Shown in pieces: positions 1 to 7,887 of a stretch of 64,000 nt of DNA (within the stretch, counting starts at the first letter, position 1; each line of letters starts with the position of its first letter). The notes beneath the pieces are model-generated. The model saw only the letters and a list, made by a program, of their open reading frames with translations. It had not been told where the DNA came from and did not search any database. The stretch is from an uncultured Propionibacteriaceae bacterium (GTDB taxonomy: Bacteria > Actinomycetota > Actinomycetes > Propionibacteriales > Propionibacteriaceae): contig CALLVV010000019.1 of assembly GCA_938012815.1 (NCBI GenBank), positions 1-64,000 on the forward strand, in the 5' to 3' direction. A program made the translations under genes and the position numbers.

Positions 1-498
1 CTCGTGGCGGCGGTCGGGAACGACCTGAGGGCACTCACCTCGGCGGTCGCACAGCTCGCATCCGATGCCGGCGGTGAGCCGGTGGACGAGACCCTGGTGC
101 GGAAGTACTTCGCGGGCCGGGCGGAGGTCACCTCGTTCGCGGTCTCCGATGCCGTGCTGGCCGGTGATGCGTCGCTGGCGCTGGAGCGTCTCCGCTGGGC
201 CCTCGGATCTGGCGTTGCCCCCGTGCTGATCACATCCGCCATGGCCGGTGCGTTCCGCGGCATGGGCAAGTACCTGGAGGCGCGGGGGAGCGGGAACGAC
301 CTGGCCCGGCGAATCGGGGTGCCGCCGTTCAAACTGAAGGAGTACCAGCGCACCTCCCGGAATTGGCAGCCGGCCGGGGTGGCCGAGGCCATCGGGATCA
401 TTGCCCGGGCTGACGCGGATGTCAAGGGTGCGGCCACCAACCCGGACTATGCGCTTGAACGCATGGTGCTCGGCATCCTCCGGCAGAAACGAACCTGA
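1..498 (+). CDS. holA: DNA polymerase III subunit delta, C-terminal part (5' truncated by window)
   Basis: The reading frame is open from the first base and ends in TGA at 496-498, so only the last ~165 residues of a protein that is normally ~320-340 residues are present. The visible part matches the all-helical collar region of HolA, the clamp-loader subunit that opens the beta sliding clamp: see NDLRALTSAVAQLA near the start and GVPPFKLKEYQRTSRNW further on. The first in-frame GTG (base 4) is internal and not the true start. It is convergent with the UPF0371 gene, with only 12 nt between the stops and no obvious terminator hairpin there. Confidence 0.93.
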   Translation, partial: LVAAVGNDLRALTSAVAQLASDAGGEPVDETLVRKYFAGRAEVTSFAVSDAVLAGDASLALERLRWALGSGVAPVLITSAMAGAFRGMGKYLEARGSGNDLARRIGVPPFKLKEYQRTSRNWQPAGVAEAIGIIARADADVKGAATNPDYALERMVLGILRQKRT

Positions 499-510
499 GA
501 CCTCGCGGGT

Positions 511-2001
511 TCAGTGTTTCCGGTACAACCTCTTGGTCTGGAACACCGGCTCGCAGGTGACGTAGGCCCCCAGGCTGCGCAGGATGGCCTCGTCCACGGG
601 GCCGAGGATCACGGTCGAGTGGACGTCACAGCCCCGGATGTTGTGAAGTTCCGCCAGCGCGCGGCGGGCAAAGTCGCTGTGGGTGGCGCTGACGGACAGG
701 GCAATCAGGACCTCGTCGGTGTGGAGCCGGGGATTTCGACTGCCCAGATGTTTCGTCTTCAGCGTCTGGATGGGTTCGATGGTCTCGGTGGCCAGCAGTT
801 TCACATCCGGGTCGATGCCGGCCAGAGCCTTCAGGGCATCCAGGAGCATCGCGGAACAGGCCCCCAGCAGCGGTGAGGTCTTGCCCACGATGATCTGGCC
901 GTCGGGAAGCTGGATGGCTGCGGCCGGCCCCTTGGTGGCCTTCTGCTTCTCCAGCGCGGGCAACACCACCGGGCGGTCCTCGCGGGAGATCTGCAGCTTG
1001 CTCATCAGCAAGGCGATTCGATCCGACTGGATCGGTTCCGACTGGTCCCGGTGCTCTGCTGCAAGGGCCTTGAAGTAGCGGCGGATCACCTCCTGTCGGG
1101 AGGCCTCCCGGCACACCTCGTCGTCGCTGATGCACATGCCAGCCATGTTGACGCCCATGTCGGTGGGCGACTGGTACGGGGATTCGTCGAGGAGTTGCTC
1201 GAACAGGCGTTTCAGCACGGGGAAGATCTCGATGTCGCGGTTGTAGTTGACCGTCTGTTCCCCGTAGGCCGCCAAGTGGAAGTGGTCGATCATGTTCACG
1301 TCATCGAGGTCCGCGGTGGCGGCCTCGTAGGCGATGTTCACGGGATGGTCGAGGGGTAGGTTCCAGATCGGGAAGGTCTCGAACTTCGCGTAGCCGGAGC
1401 GGATTCCCCGCTGATGGTCGTGGTAGAGCTGCGACAGGCAGGTGGCCATCTTGCCCGACCCCGGGCCGGGAGCGGTTACCACCACCAGGTCGCGTTCTGT
1501 CTCTATGTATTCGTTGTGCCCGTACCCCTCTGGGGAGACGATGCGCGCCACGTCGTGCGGGTAGCCAGGGATCACGTAGTGTCGGTAGACCTTGATGCCG
1601 AGCCGTTCCAGTTTCCGTTTGAACGCCGCGGCCTGACGGTTGTCGTTGGACCAGTGGGAGATGACCACGCTCCCGACGCAGAGGCCGTAGGAGCGGAAGG
1701 CATCGATGTGGCGCAGCACGTCGTCTTCGTAGGAGATTCCGAGATCGGCGCGGACCTTGTGGCGGGAGAAGTCCCGGGCATTGACCACCACCACGATCTC
1801 CACCTCGTCGGCGAGGCCGGCCAGCATCACGATCTTGTTGTCGGGGGTGAAACCCGGCAGCACCCGGGAGGCGTGCATGTCGTCGACGAGCTTGCCCCCG
1901 AACTCCAGGTAGAGCTTGCCCCCGAACTGTCGTCGCCGGGCCTCGATGCGTTCCCCCTGGAGAGTCAGGTACTTTTCCCTGTCGAATCCAACTCTGTGCA
2001 T
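511..2001 (-). CDS. UPF0371 (DUF1846) family protein
   Basis: A 496-residue protein of the DUF1846/UPF0371 family, found sporadically in Firmicutes and Actinobacteria; to my knowledge its biochemical role is not established. Recognisable segments are the N-terminal MHRVGFDREKYLTLQ, the glycine-rich VVVTAPGPGSGKMATCLSQL (about residues 174-193, phosphate-loop-like) and the C-terminal HTDEVLIALSVSATHSDFA. Length is as expected for the family. The ATG at 2001 is preceded by GGGGAA, a plausible ribosome-binding site. It lies downstream of rpsT on the same strand but is separated from it by a strong terminator hairpin, so it is probably its own unit. Confidence 0.9.
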   Translation of the reverse strand: MHRVGFDREKYLTLQGERIEARRRQFGGKLYLEFGGKLVDDMHASRVLPGFTPDNKIVMLAGLADEVEIVVVVNARDFSRHKVRADLGISYEDDVLRHIDAFRSYGLCVGSVVISHWSNDNRQAAAFKRKLERLGIKVYRHYVIPGYPHDVARIVSPEGYGHNEYIETERDLVVVTAPGPGSGKMATCLSQLYHDHQRGIRSGYAKFETFPIWNLPLDHPVNIAYEAATADLDDVNMIDHFHLAAYGEQTVNYNRDIEIFPVLKRLFEQLLDESPYQSPTDMGVNMAGMCISDDEVCREASRQEVIRRYFKALAAEHRDQSEPIQSDRIALLMSKLQISREDRPVVLPALEKQKATKGPAAAIQLPDGQIIVGKTSPLLGACSAMLLDALKALAGIDPDVKLLATETIEPIQTLKTKHLGSRNPRLHTDEVLIALSVSATHSDFARRALAELHNIRGCDVHSTVILGPVDEAILRSLGAYVTCEPVFQTKRLYRKH

Positions 2002-2041
2002 TGTTCCCCGTTCGTTTGTGACTGCCGAAGCATACGCGAAA

Positions 2042-2075
2042 CAGCGCCCGGACCACCGAGTGGGTCCGGGCGCTG
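2042..2075 (-). terminator. Rho-independent terminator of rpsT
   Basis: A perfect 13-bp stem (CAGCGCCCGGACC at 2042-2054 with its complement at 2063-2075) with an 8-nt loop. Read on the minus strand it is followed by CTGTTTCG, a short U run. It sits 22 nt after the rpsT stop. Confidence 0.8.
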
Positions 2076-2097
2076 GACTGGCCGGTGAGGCCTGGGC

Positions 2098-2361
2098 TCA
2101 GTCGAGGGTGTTGACGGTGAGGCTGATAGCTGACTTGCGGTTGGCCGCCTGGTTCGCGTGAATGACGCCCTTGGTCACGGCCTTGTCAAGGGCGCGGTTG
2201 GCGACCCGGGAGAGTTCGACGGCCTTGGCCTTGTCGCCCTCGGCGACCGCAGTGCGGAAGTTGCGCACGTGGGTGCGCAGTTCCGACTTGATGGCCTTGT
2301 TGCGCTGGCGTGCTTTCTCGTTGGTCTTGACGCGCTTCTTCTGGGACTTGATGTTTGCCAC
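2098..2361 (-). CDS. rpsT: 30S ribosomal protein S20
   Basis: An 87-residue S20 protein that binds 16S rRNA in the small subunit. From the chosen GTG at 2361 it begins with the family-typical ANIKSQKKRVKTNEKARQRN and is lysine/arginine-rich. A GTG five codons upstream (2376) would add RQAQV, but TGAGG at 2372-2376 then serves better as the Shine-Dalgarno for the 2361 start (spacing ~9), and S20 proteins start exactly there. It is divergent from lepA, an arrangement common in actinobacteria, and is followed by its own terminator. Confidence 0.95.
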   Translation of the reverse strand: MANIKSQKKRVKTNEKARQRNKAIKSELRTHVRNFRTAVAEGDKAKAVELSRVANRALDKAVTKGVIHANQAANRKSAISLTVNTLD

Positions 2362-2552
2362 TTGGGCTTGCCTCACTAGTCTGGGTTACTCGGTATGTGG
2401 GTGCGCTTTGATTACGCGACGGTCCAGATTAGCGGAGCCCTGGGGTGGCCGCAAAATCTTGACTCCGCCCGGCCCGGTTGCGTCGCGCTCGTGCCCAGGA
2501 GCCCACTCGTGAGAAGATGACTCGTCCCGCTCCCGGCCCCTAAGGAGGATGA

Positions 2553-4376
2553 ATGCCCGCTCCCGGCAGGACCGATCCGGCGATCATCCGCAATTTCTGC
2601 ATCATCGCGCACATCGACCACGGCAAATCGACGCTGGCCGACAGGATGCTGCAACTGACAAAGGTGGTGGACGAACGCGCCATGCGAGCGCAGTACCTGG
2701 ATCGCATGGACATCGAACGTGAACGGGGCATCACCATCAAGTCACAGGCGGTGCGGATGCCGTGGAGCGTCGACGGGGTCGAGCACGTCCTCAACATGAT
2801 CGACACCCCCGGGCATGTCGACTTCACCTACGAGGTTTCGCGCTCCCTGGCAGCCTGCGAGGGAGCCATACTGCTGGTTGACGCGGCACAGGGGATCGAG
2901 GCGCAGACCCTAGCCAACCTGTACCTGGCGCTGGAGGCCGATCTCCACATCATCCCGGTGCTGAACAAGATCGACCTGCCCGGTGCGAACCCGGAGAAAT
3001 ACGCCGCCGAGCTGGCTGGCATCATCGGCTGTGACGAGTCGGAGGTGCTCAAGGTTTCGGCGAAGACCGGCGTAGGTGTTGCCGAGCTGCTGGACCAGAT
3101 CGTCGCCCAGATCCCCGCACCGGTCGGGAATCCCGAGGGGCCGGCGCGGGCCCTGATCTTCGACTCCGTCTACGACACCTACCGCGGTGTGGTCACCTAC
3201 GTCCGCGTGGTCGACGGGGAACTCAGCCATCGCGAACGCATCCTCATGATGTCCACCAGGGCCGAGCACGACCTTCTCGAGGTGGGGGTGATCTCCCCGG
3301 AACCGAAGAAGTCCGACGCGCTCGGCGTGGGCGAGGTGGGATACCTGATCACCGGTGTCAAGGACGTGCGGCAGTCGCGGGTGGGGGACACCATCACCGG
3401 GGCGGCGCGTTCCGCCACACAGGATCTCGGGGGCTACCGGCACCCCAAGCCGATGGTGTACGCGGGCATGTACCCGATCGATGGCGATGACTTCAACGAG
3501 CTGCGCGAGGCCTTGGAGAAACTCCAGCTCAACGACGCGGCCCTCACCTTCGAACCTGAGACCTCCGGAGCCCTCGGTTTCGGGTTCCGCGTCGGCTTCC
3601 TGGGGCTGCTGCACATGGAGATCGTCCGGGAACGCCTGGAACGCGAGTTCAACCTCGACCTGATCTCCACCGCGCCGAACGTCGTCTACCGCGTCGTCAT
3701 GGAGGATGGCACCGAACATACCGTGACGAATCCGTCGGAATACCCGTCGGGCAAGATCGCGGAGGTCCGCGAGCCGGCGGTGCGCGGCACCATCCTCACC
3801 CCGTCCGAGTACATCGGCACGGTGTTGGAGCTGTGCCAGACCCGGCGTGGTGTGCAGCAGGGACTCGACTACCTGAGCGAGGACCGTGTCGAGATCCGCT
3901 ACACCCTGCCGCTGGCCGAGATCGTCTTCGACTTCTTCGATGCGCTGAAATCCCGCACCAAGGGTTACGCGTCTCTCGACTACGAACCTGACGGCGAGCA
4001 GGTGGCCGACCTGGTGAAGGTGGACATTCTCCTCCACGGCGACCCCGTCGACGCCTTCTCCGCGATCGTTCACAGGGACAAGGCCTACTCCTACGGCCTG
4101 ACGATGGCGGGCAAACTCAAGGAACTCATTCCGCGCCAACAGTTCGAGGTGCCGATCCAGGCGGCCATCGGGTCGCGGGTCATAGCCCGGGAAACCATCC
4201 GGGCAATGCGCAAGGACGTGCTGGCGAAGTGCTACGGCGGTGACATCTCCCGCAAACGCAAGCTCCTGGAGAAACAGAAAGAGGGCAAGAAGCGGATGAA
4301 GATGGTGGGTCGTGTCGAGGTTCCGCAGGAGGCCTTCGTGGCCGCCCTGTCCACATCGGAGACCACCAAGAGGTAA
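2553..4376 (+). CDS. lepA: Elongation factor 4 (LepA), ribosome back-translocase GTPase
   Basis: A 607-residue translational GTPase of the usual LepA length. Motifs in order: G1 AHIDHGKST (residues 19-27), G2 RERGITIKSQ, G3 DTPGHVD, G4 NKIDLPGA, then the EF-G-like domains and the LepA-specific C-terminus with GGDISRKRKLLEKQKEGKKR. It acts on stalled or mistranslocated ribosomes. ATG 2553 is preceded at ideal spacing by AAGGAGGA (2542-2549). It is divergent from rpsT. A hairpin 48 nt after the stop (4424-4455) may end transcription. Confidence 0.97.
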   Translation: MPAPGRTDPAIIRNFCIIAHIDHGKSTLADRMLQLTKVVDERAMRAQYLDRMDIERERGITIKSQAVRMPWSVDGVEHVLNMIDTPGHVDFTYEVSRSLAACEGAILLVDAAQGIEAQTLANLYLALEADLHIIPVLNKIDLPGANPEKYAAELAGIIGCDESEVLKVSAKTGVGVAELLDQIVAQIPAPVGNPEGPARALIFDSVYDTYRGVVTYVRVVDGELSHRERILMMSTRAEHDLLEVGVISPEPKKSDALGVGEVGYLITGVKDVRQSRVGDTITGAARSATQDLGGYRHPKPMVYAGMYPIDGDDFNELREALEKLQLNDAALTFEPETSGALGFGFRVGFLGLLHMEIVRERLEREFNLDLISTAPNVVYRVVMEDGTEHTVTNPSEYPSGKIAEVREPAVRGTILTPSEYIGTVLELCQTRRGVQQGLDYLSEDRVEIRYTLPLAEIVFDFFDALKSRTKGYASLDYEPDGEQVADLVKVDILLHGDPVDAFSAIVHRDKAYSYGLTMAGKLKELIPRQQFEVPIQAAIGSRVIARETIRAMRKDVLAKCYGGDISRKRKLLEKQKEGKKRMKMVGRVEVPQEAFVAALSTSETTKR

Positions 4377-4388
4377 GACGCAGGACTC

Positions 4389-4768
4389 ATGGACCACCGG
4401 GCGATCAACCGGGGCAACTGGAATTCTCGTGCCGACGTTCATGTCGGCGCGAGAAGTTATGCCCTGAAGAAGGTGGCGGATCCCTCGTGGCTCTCCCACG
4501 TGGTTGCCTTTGACCGGCCCCGGCTCGGCGAACTCCGCGGTCTCGACGGGGTACACCTTGCAATGCCATCTCGGCACGGACACCATCAGTTTGGCCCGGC
4601 TCGGTGCCCGCATGACGGGTCTTGATCTGTCGCCCCGATTCATTGAACACGCCAGACGTATCGCAGCTGAGAACAAGGTGCCGGTGGACTACGTCGTCTC
4701 CGACGTCTACCAGGCGGTCGAGGTGCTGGGGAGTGGCAGATTCGATCGGGTGTACACCGGGATGGGGC
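4389..4768 (+). pseudogene. Relic of a class I SAM-dependent methyltransferase (frameshifted, 3' truncated)
   Basis: From ATG 4389 the frame gives a methyltransferase N-terminus (DHRAINRGNWNSRADVHV, then FDRPRLGELRGLDGVHL). The match then moves by one base near 4555-4560, continuing as LQCHLGTDTISLARLGARM (the SAM-binding motif I region), TGLDLSPRFIEHARRIAAE and SDVYQAVEVLGSGRFDRVYTG. Similarity stops at about 4768, where an intact family member would have more than 100 further residues. One extra base plus loss of the C-terminal half indicates a dead gene. Its end abuts the sugar-permease relic on the other strand. Confidence 0.75.
4424..4455 (+). terminator. Terminator-like hairpin after lepA
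   Basis: TTCTCG-T-GCCGAC (4424-4436) pairs with GTCGGC-G-CGAGAA (4443-4455) around a 6-nt loop, giving a 13-bp stem with one U-G wobble, followed by GTTATG. It lies inside the methyltransferase relic, 48 nt after the lepA stop. Confidence 0.5.
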
Positions 4769-4772
4769 ACTG

Positions 4773-5010
4773 TAGTGAACACCGTCAGCCCCAGCACCAC
4801 CTTTGACAATCGGTGGGTGAAACGTGCCAACCCGTATCCGGCCATCAAGTAGACCACCACGGTGCCCATCCGTCTGCAGGGCGGTCAGGTACAGGTGCAC
4901 CAGCGGTGGACAACCGCAGAGCAGGTAGGAACCGATGGACCCCAGCAGGTTGTAGAACTCGTCGAAGGCCTGGAAGGCCCTGATCAGTAGAAGCATGATC
5001 ACCGCCGCAG
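4773..5010 (-). pseudogene. Relic of carbohydrate ABC transporter permease(s)
   Basis: On the minus strand one frame (about 5010-4868) reads MLLLIRAFQAFDEFYNLL followed by PPLVHLYLTAL, typical of the C-terminal half of MalF/UgpA-type sugar permeases. At about 4869 the match moves to another frame that reads TVVVYLMAGYGLARFTHRL then SKVVLGLTVFT, which looks like the inner-membrane segment of a MalG/UgpE-type permease. There is no start, no EAA-loop-containing complete domain and no in-frame continuity. I read it as the fused remains of one or two permease genes. The assignment of the second fragment is less sure than the first. Confidence 0.6.
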
Positions 5011-5037
5011 GGGTGGTACGCGGCTGGGGAAGGGCGA

Positions 5038-5066
5038 TGTGACAGGGAATGTGAGCACTGTATATT
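5038..5066 (+). promoter_or_regulatory. hemW promoter, predicted leaderless
   Basis: TGTGAC (5038-5043), a 17-nt spacer, then TATATT (5061-5066). The expected start of transcription, 7 nt after the -10, falls on the GTG start codon at 5073. No Shine-Dalgarno is present. Confidence 0.6.
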
Positions 5067-5072
5067 TTCCCG

Positions 5073-6281
5073 GTGGCCAATCAGCTGCCTGCCGGAGACC
5101 CAGTGCCTCTCGACGGGACCCTGCCCGGCTCCGCGCTGGCAGAGCTTCCGGAACGGTCGTTCTCCGTCTACCTGCACGTTCCCTTCTGCCGCAGTCGCTG
5201 CGGCTACTGCGATTTCAACACCTACACTGCCTCCGAGCTGTGGGGCATGTCCACGGGCGACTACCTCACGGCTGCACTGCGGGAGATCGACCTCGCCGCC
5301 CGGGTGCTCGGTGACGGGACACCCGAGGCGGACACGGTCTTCGTCGGCGGCGGCACCCCGACCATGCTTCCAGCGGGGGAGTTGTCGCGACTCCTGGACG
5401 CCGTCCGGGAACGTTTCGGCCTGGCCCGCGACGCCGAGATCACCACCGAGGCCAACCCGGAAACCGTGACCCCGGAATACCTGGGGCGACTCCGGGAGTC
5501 CGGTTTCACGCGGATATCGCTGGGAATGCAGTCAGCGGTGCCGCATGTCCTGGAGGTCCTGGAACGGGCACACACCCCGGGACGCGGCCTCGAAGCGGCA
5601 CACTGGGCACGGCAGGCCGGTTTCGAACACGTCAGCCTAGACCTGATCTTCGGGACCCCGGGTGAGTCCACGACCGACTGGGAGGAGAGCCTCGAAGCGG
5701 TGGCTGCGGCACCCGTCGACCACGTCTCCGCCTATTCCCTGATCGTGGAACAGGGAACCCGCCTGGCGATGCGGGTTCGCAGGGGCGAGGTGCCGATGCC
5801 GGACGACGACGAACTCGCCGAGAAATACCTGGTGACGGAGCAACACCTGACGGCGCTGGGATTCAGCAACTACGAGACCAGCAACTGGGCCCGGACCCCG
5901 GCGGCGCGCTGCCGACACAACCTGGCCTACTGGCGGGGCGGGAACTGGTGGGGCATCGGGCCGGGCGCTCACAGCCACATCGGGGGCGTCAGGTTCTGGA
6001 ACCGCAAACACCCGCGCAGCTACGCGGCCGCCCTGGCCGACGGCCACACCCCGGCTCAGGGCAGAGAGGCGCTGTCCCCGGAGGATCGCCGGGTGGAGCG
6101 GGTGATGCTCGAACTCCGGCTGGCCGAAGGTCTGCCACTGGGTGTGCTCACCGAGACCGAAGCCACCCGGGTCGACGGGATCGTCGCCGAAGGACTGGGC
6201 GTCGTGGCGGAGGGACGGCTCGCACTCACCCTACGTGGCCGGCTCCTGGCCGACGGTGTGGTGTTGCGGCTGCTCGACTGA
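5073..6281 (+). CDS. hemW: Radical SAM heme chaperone HemW
   Basis: A 402-residue radical SAM protein of the HemN/HemW family. The 4Fe-4S motif is CRSRCGYC (C39, C43, C46), preceded by VYLHVPF, with the SAM-binding VGGGTPTML downstream and a HemN C-terminal domain (WWGIGPGAHSH). The single CxxxCxxC motif followed by DFNTYT, without the extra N-terminal sequence of true coproporphyrinogen dehydrogenase, points to HemW, which delivers heme to cytochromes, rather than HemN. GTG 5073 is preferred because the LPAGDPVPLDG segment just after it is typical of actinobacterial HemW and the promoter fits a leaderless start; GTG 5103 (with GGAG upstream) is an alternative. Its 3' end is overlapped by the antisense tail of the WYL gene. 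Confidence 0.92.
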   Translation: MANQLPAGDPVPLDGTLPGSALAELPERSFSVYLHVPFCRSRCGYCDFNTYTASELWGMSTGDYLTAALREIDLAARVLGDGTPEADTVFVGGGTPTMLPAGELSRLLDAVRERFGLARDAEITTEANPETVTPEYLGRLRESGFTRISLGMQSAVPHVLEVLERAHTPGRGLEAAHWARQAGFEHVSLDLIFGTPGESTTDWEESLEAVAAAPVDHVSAYSLIVEQGTRLAMRVRRGEVPMPDDDELAEKYLVTEQHLTALGFSNYETSNWARTPAARCRHNLAYWRGGNWWGIGPGAHSHIGGVRFWNRKHPRSYAAALADGHTPAQGREALSPEDRRVERVMLELRLAEGLPLGVLTETEATRVDGIVAEGLGVVAEGRLALTLRGRLLADGVVLRLLD

Positions 6282-7231
6282 GCGGCCTCGGTGAATTCTG
6301 CCGCCAGGTTCGCCAGGGCGGTTCGCAGGGAGTCCCCGCGCACCACGCGCAGCTCCGCTCCCAGCGAGCGCGCGAGGCCGACGAGATGCCAGGCCATGTG
6401 GTCGGGTTCATCGGCCCCCACCCGCAGTGTGGAGACCCCGTCGTTCTCCTCCAGCAATTCGAAATGGCGTTCCGGGATCCTCTCCTCCAGGACCCGTGAA
6501 GGACAGGTGAGCGTCACCACCGCCTCGTGCGGCCAGTGTTCCGGGCGGCGGCCCAGCAGCATGTCCTGGGGGCTGGGTGGGGTGCGGGGAGTGAAGGTGA
6601 AGGTGAGAACACGCACCCGGTTCATGCGGTCCAGCCGGAAGATCCGCCAATCGGAACGCAACCGGTCGAAGGCGATCAGGTACCACTTCCCGGCCTGGGT
6701 GAGCAGCTGGGCGGGTTCCACGTCCCGCTCGGACTCCTCCCCGTCGCCGCGCACGTAGTTGATCCGCGCCAGGTGGTGGTCGCGCTTGGCCTTCGCCAGC
6801 GCCGCCAGGGGTTGCCAGGAAATACCGGGGCGGGTGGATGGCAACGTCGTCACGGCCTCTGACACCGCCGCGACCTCGGGACGAATCCGCGCGGGCAACA
6901 CCTGGTCGAGTTTCGCCAAGGCCCGCAGTGCGGCCTCGCCGATCTGGTCGCTGCCGTCCATGGCGGCCATCCTCAGGCAAGCCGTCAGGGCGACGGCCTC
7001 GTCGTCGTCGAGCACCAGCGGGGGCAGGGCGCGGCCACCCGACATGCGGTATCCACCGTCCAGGCCCTGCACGCTGTCCACCTGATAGCCGAGCTCCCGG
7101 AGCTTGGTGACGTCACGCCGGACGGTTCGCTGTGTGACCCCGAGCCGCTCCGCCAGCTCGGATCCCGTCCACGTGGAGCGGGACTCGAGCAGCCCGAGCA
7201 GCCGCAGTACCCGGTGGGTGGTCTCACTCAT
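6056..7231 (-). CDS. WYL-domain transcriptional regulator (YafY type) with run-on C-terminus
   Basis: A DeoR-like winged helix at the N-terminus (residues 5-60, ELAERLGVTQRTVRRDVTKL), then a WYL domain with GKWYLIAFDRL (WYL at 183-185) and the WCX-like C-terminal part ending near residue 317. Such regulators sense small ligands or nucleic-acid fragments. Residues ~318-391 are low-complexity Ser/Thr/Arg sequence that is simply the antisense of the last ~226 bp of hemW, because no stop occurs before 6056. Family members are normally ~315-330 residues, so the native stop seems to have been lost. GAGG about 9 nt upstream may be the ribosome-binding site. It is divergent from the DinB-like gene with a 17-bp dyad between them. 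Confidence 0.88.
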   Translation of the reverse strand: MSETTHRVLRLLGLLESRSTWTGSELAERLGVTQRTVRRDVTKLRELGYQVDSVQGLDGGYRMSGGRALPPLVLDDDEAVALTACLRMAAMDGSDQIGEAALRALAKLDQVLPARIRPEVAAVSEAVTTLPSTRPGISWQPLAALAKAKRDHHLARINYVRGDGEESERDVEPAQLLTQAGKWYLIAFDRLRSDWRIFRLDRMNRVRVLTFTFTPRTPPSPQDMLLGRRPEHWPHEAVVTLTCPSRVLEERIPERHFELLEENDGVSTLRVGADEPDHMAWHLVGLARSLGAELRVVRGDSLRTALANLAAEFTEAAQSSSRNTTPSARSRPRRVSASRPSATTPSPSATIPSTRVASVSVSTPSGRPSASRSSSITRSTRRSSGDSASLP

Positions 7232-7254
7232 GAACCCAAGCCTCGCACAGGTAG

Positions 7255-7271
7255 CGGACAGGATCTGTCCG
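7255..7271. promoter_or_regulatory. 17-bp perfect dyad, candidate WYL operator
   Basis: CGGACAG-GAT-CTGTCCG, 7-bp arms with a 3-bp centre, 24 bp upstream of the WYL regulator start and 47 bp upstream of the DinB-like gene. Its position in the divergent intergenic region suggests a binding site for the regulator; this is inference. Confidence 0.5.
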
Positions 7272-7317
7272 GATTGTGCGGCAACGTTGATGTCGAACGA
7301 ACCGAACAGGAGGAAAC

Positions 7318-7887
7318 ATGTACTTCCCGGCCATCCACGATGAACGCACCACGCTGCGAAATTACCTGCAGGTGCAGCTCCAGGCCATCCGGGACGCCGC
7401 CCACGGGCTGACCGATGAACAAGCCCGGCTGCAACCCCTGGCCTCGGTGTTCTCCGTCTCCGGGGTGATCAAGCACTGCTCCTACGTTTTGCGCAACCGG
7501 CTCGCGGCGGCCGGTGTCCTGGACGCGAAACCCAGCCACGAGGACTTCTACGAGGACTTCATGGCCAGTTTCGCCCCCGGCGAGGACGAGGATCTTGGCA
7601 CACTCCTCGAGAACCACGACAGGCTCTGTGAGCAGTACCTGAAGCTGGCGGAGGAGACCGATCTGGATCAGGTGATACAGGTCCCACCCGCACCGTGGTA
7701 CGGACGCAACGAACCCGCTGATACGACCATGCGCTACCTCATCGTCCATGACCTGGAGGAGTTCGCCCGGCACGCCGGGCATGCGGACATCATCCGGGAG
7801 CAGATCGACGGCGCCAAGGCCGCGGAACTCAACGCGGCCGTAGAGGGCCGGCCCGCCAACGAATTTGTCACACCCTGGAAGAAATGA
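7318..7887 (+). CDS. DinB/DUF664 family protein
   Basis: A 189-residue DinB-like four-helix protein. The N-terminus (ERTTLRNYLQVQLQAIRDAA, then HGLTDEQARLQPLAS) and the pattern VSGVIKHCSYV ... HDLEEFARHAGHADIIREQI supply the three histidines (in IKHC, VHDL and RHAGH) that bind a divalent metal in this family. Many actinobacterial members are thiol (mycothiol) S-transferases; whether this one is cannot be told from sequence alone. ATG 7318 has AGGAGG upstream. It is divergent from the WYL regulator, a common pairing in which the regulator controls its neighbour. A strong hairpin follows immediately. Confidence 0.85.
   Translation: MYFPAIHDERTTLRNYLQVQLQAIRDAAHGLTDEQARLQPLASVFSVSGVIKHCSYVLRNRLAAAGVLDAKPSHEDFYEDFMASFAPGEDEDLGTLLENHDRLCEQYLKLAEETDLDQVIQVPPAPWYGRNEPADTTMRYLIVHDLEEFARHAGHADIIREQIDGAKAAELNAAVEGRPANEFVTPWKK

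Noticed and set aside
2910..4676. 588-codon open frame on the minus strand across lepA
   Set aside because: It is the antisense of a strongly conserved gene, with Arg/Gly/Val-rich shadow composition and no Shine-Dalgarno; long antisense frames are common in high-GC DNA.
5073..6281. Annotation as oxygen-independent coproporphyrinogen III oxidase (HemN)
   Set aside because: The single CxxxCxxC motif and N-terminus fit HemW; no HemN-specific N-terminal extension is present.
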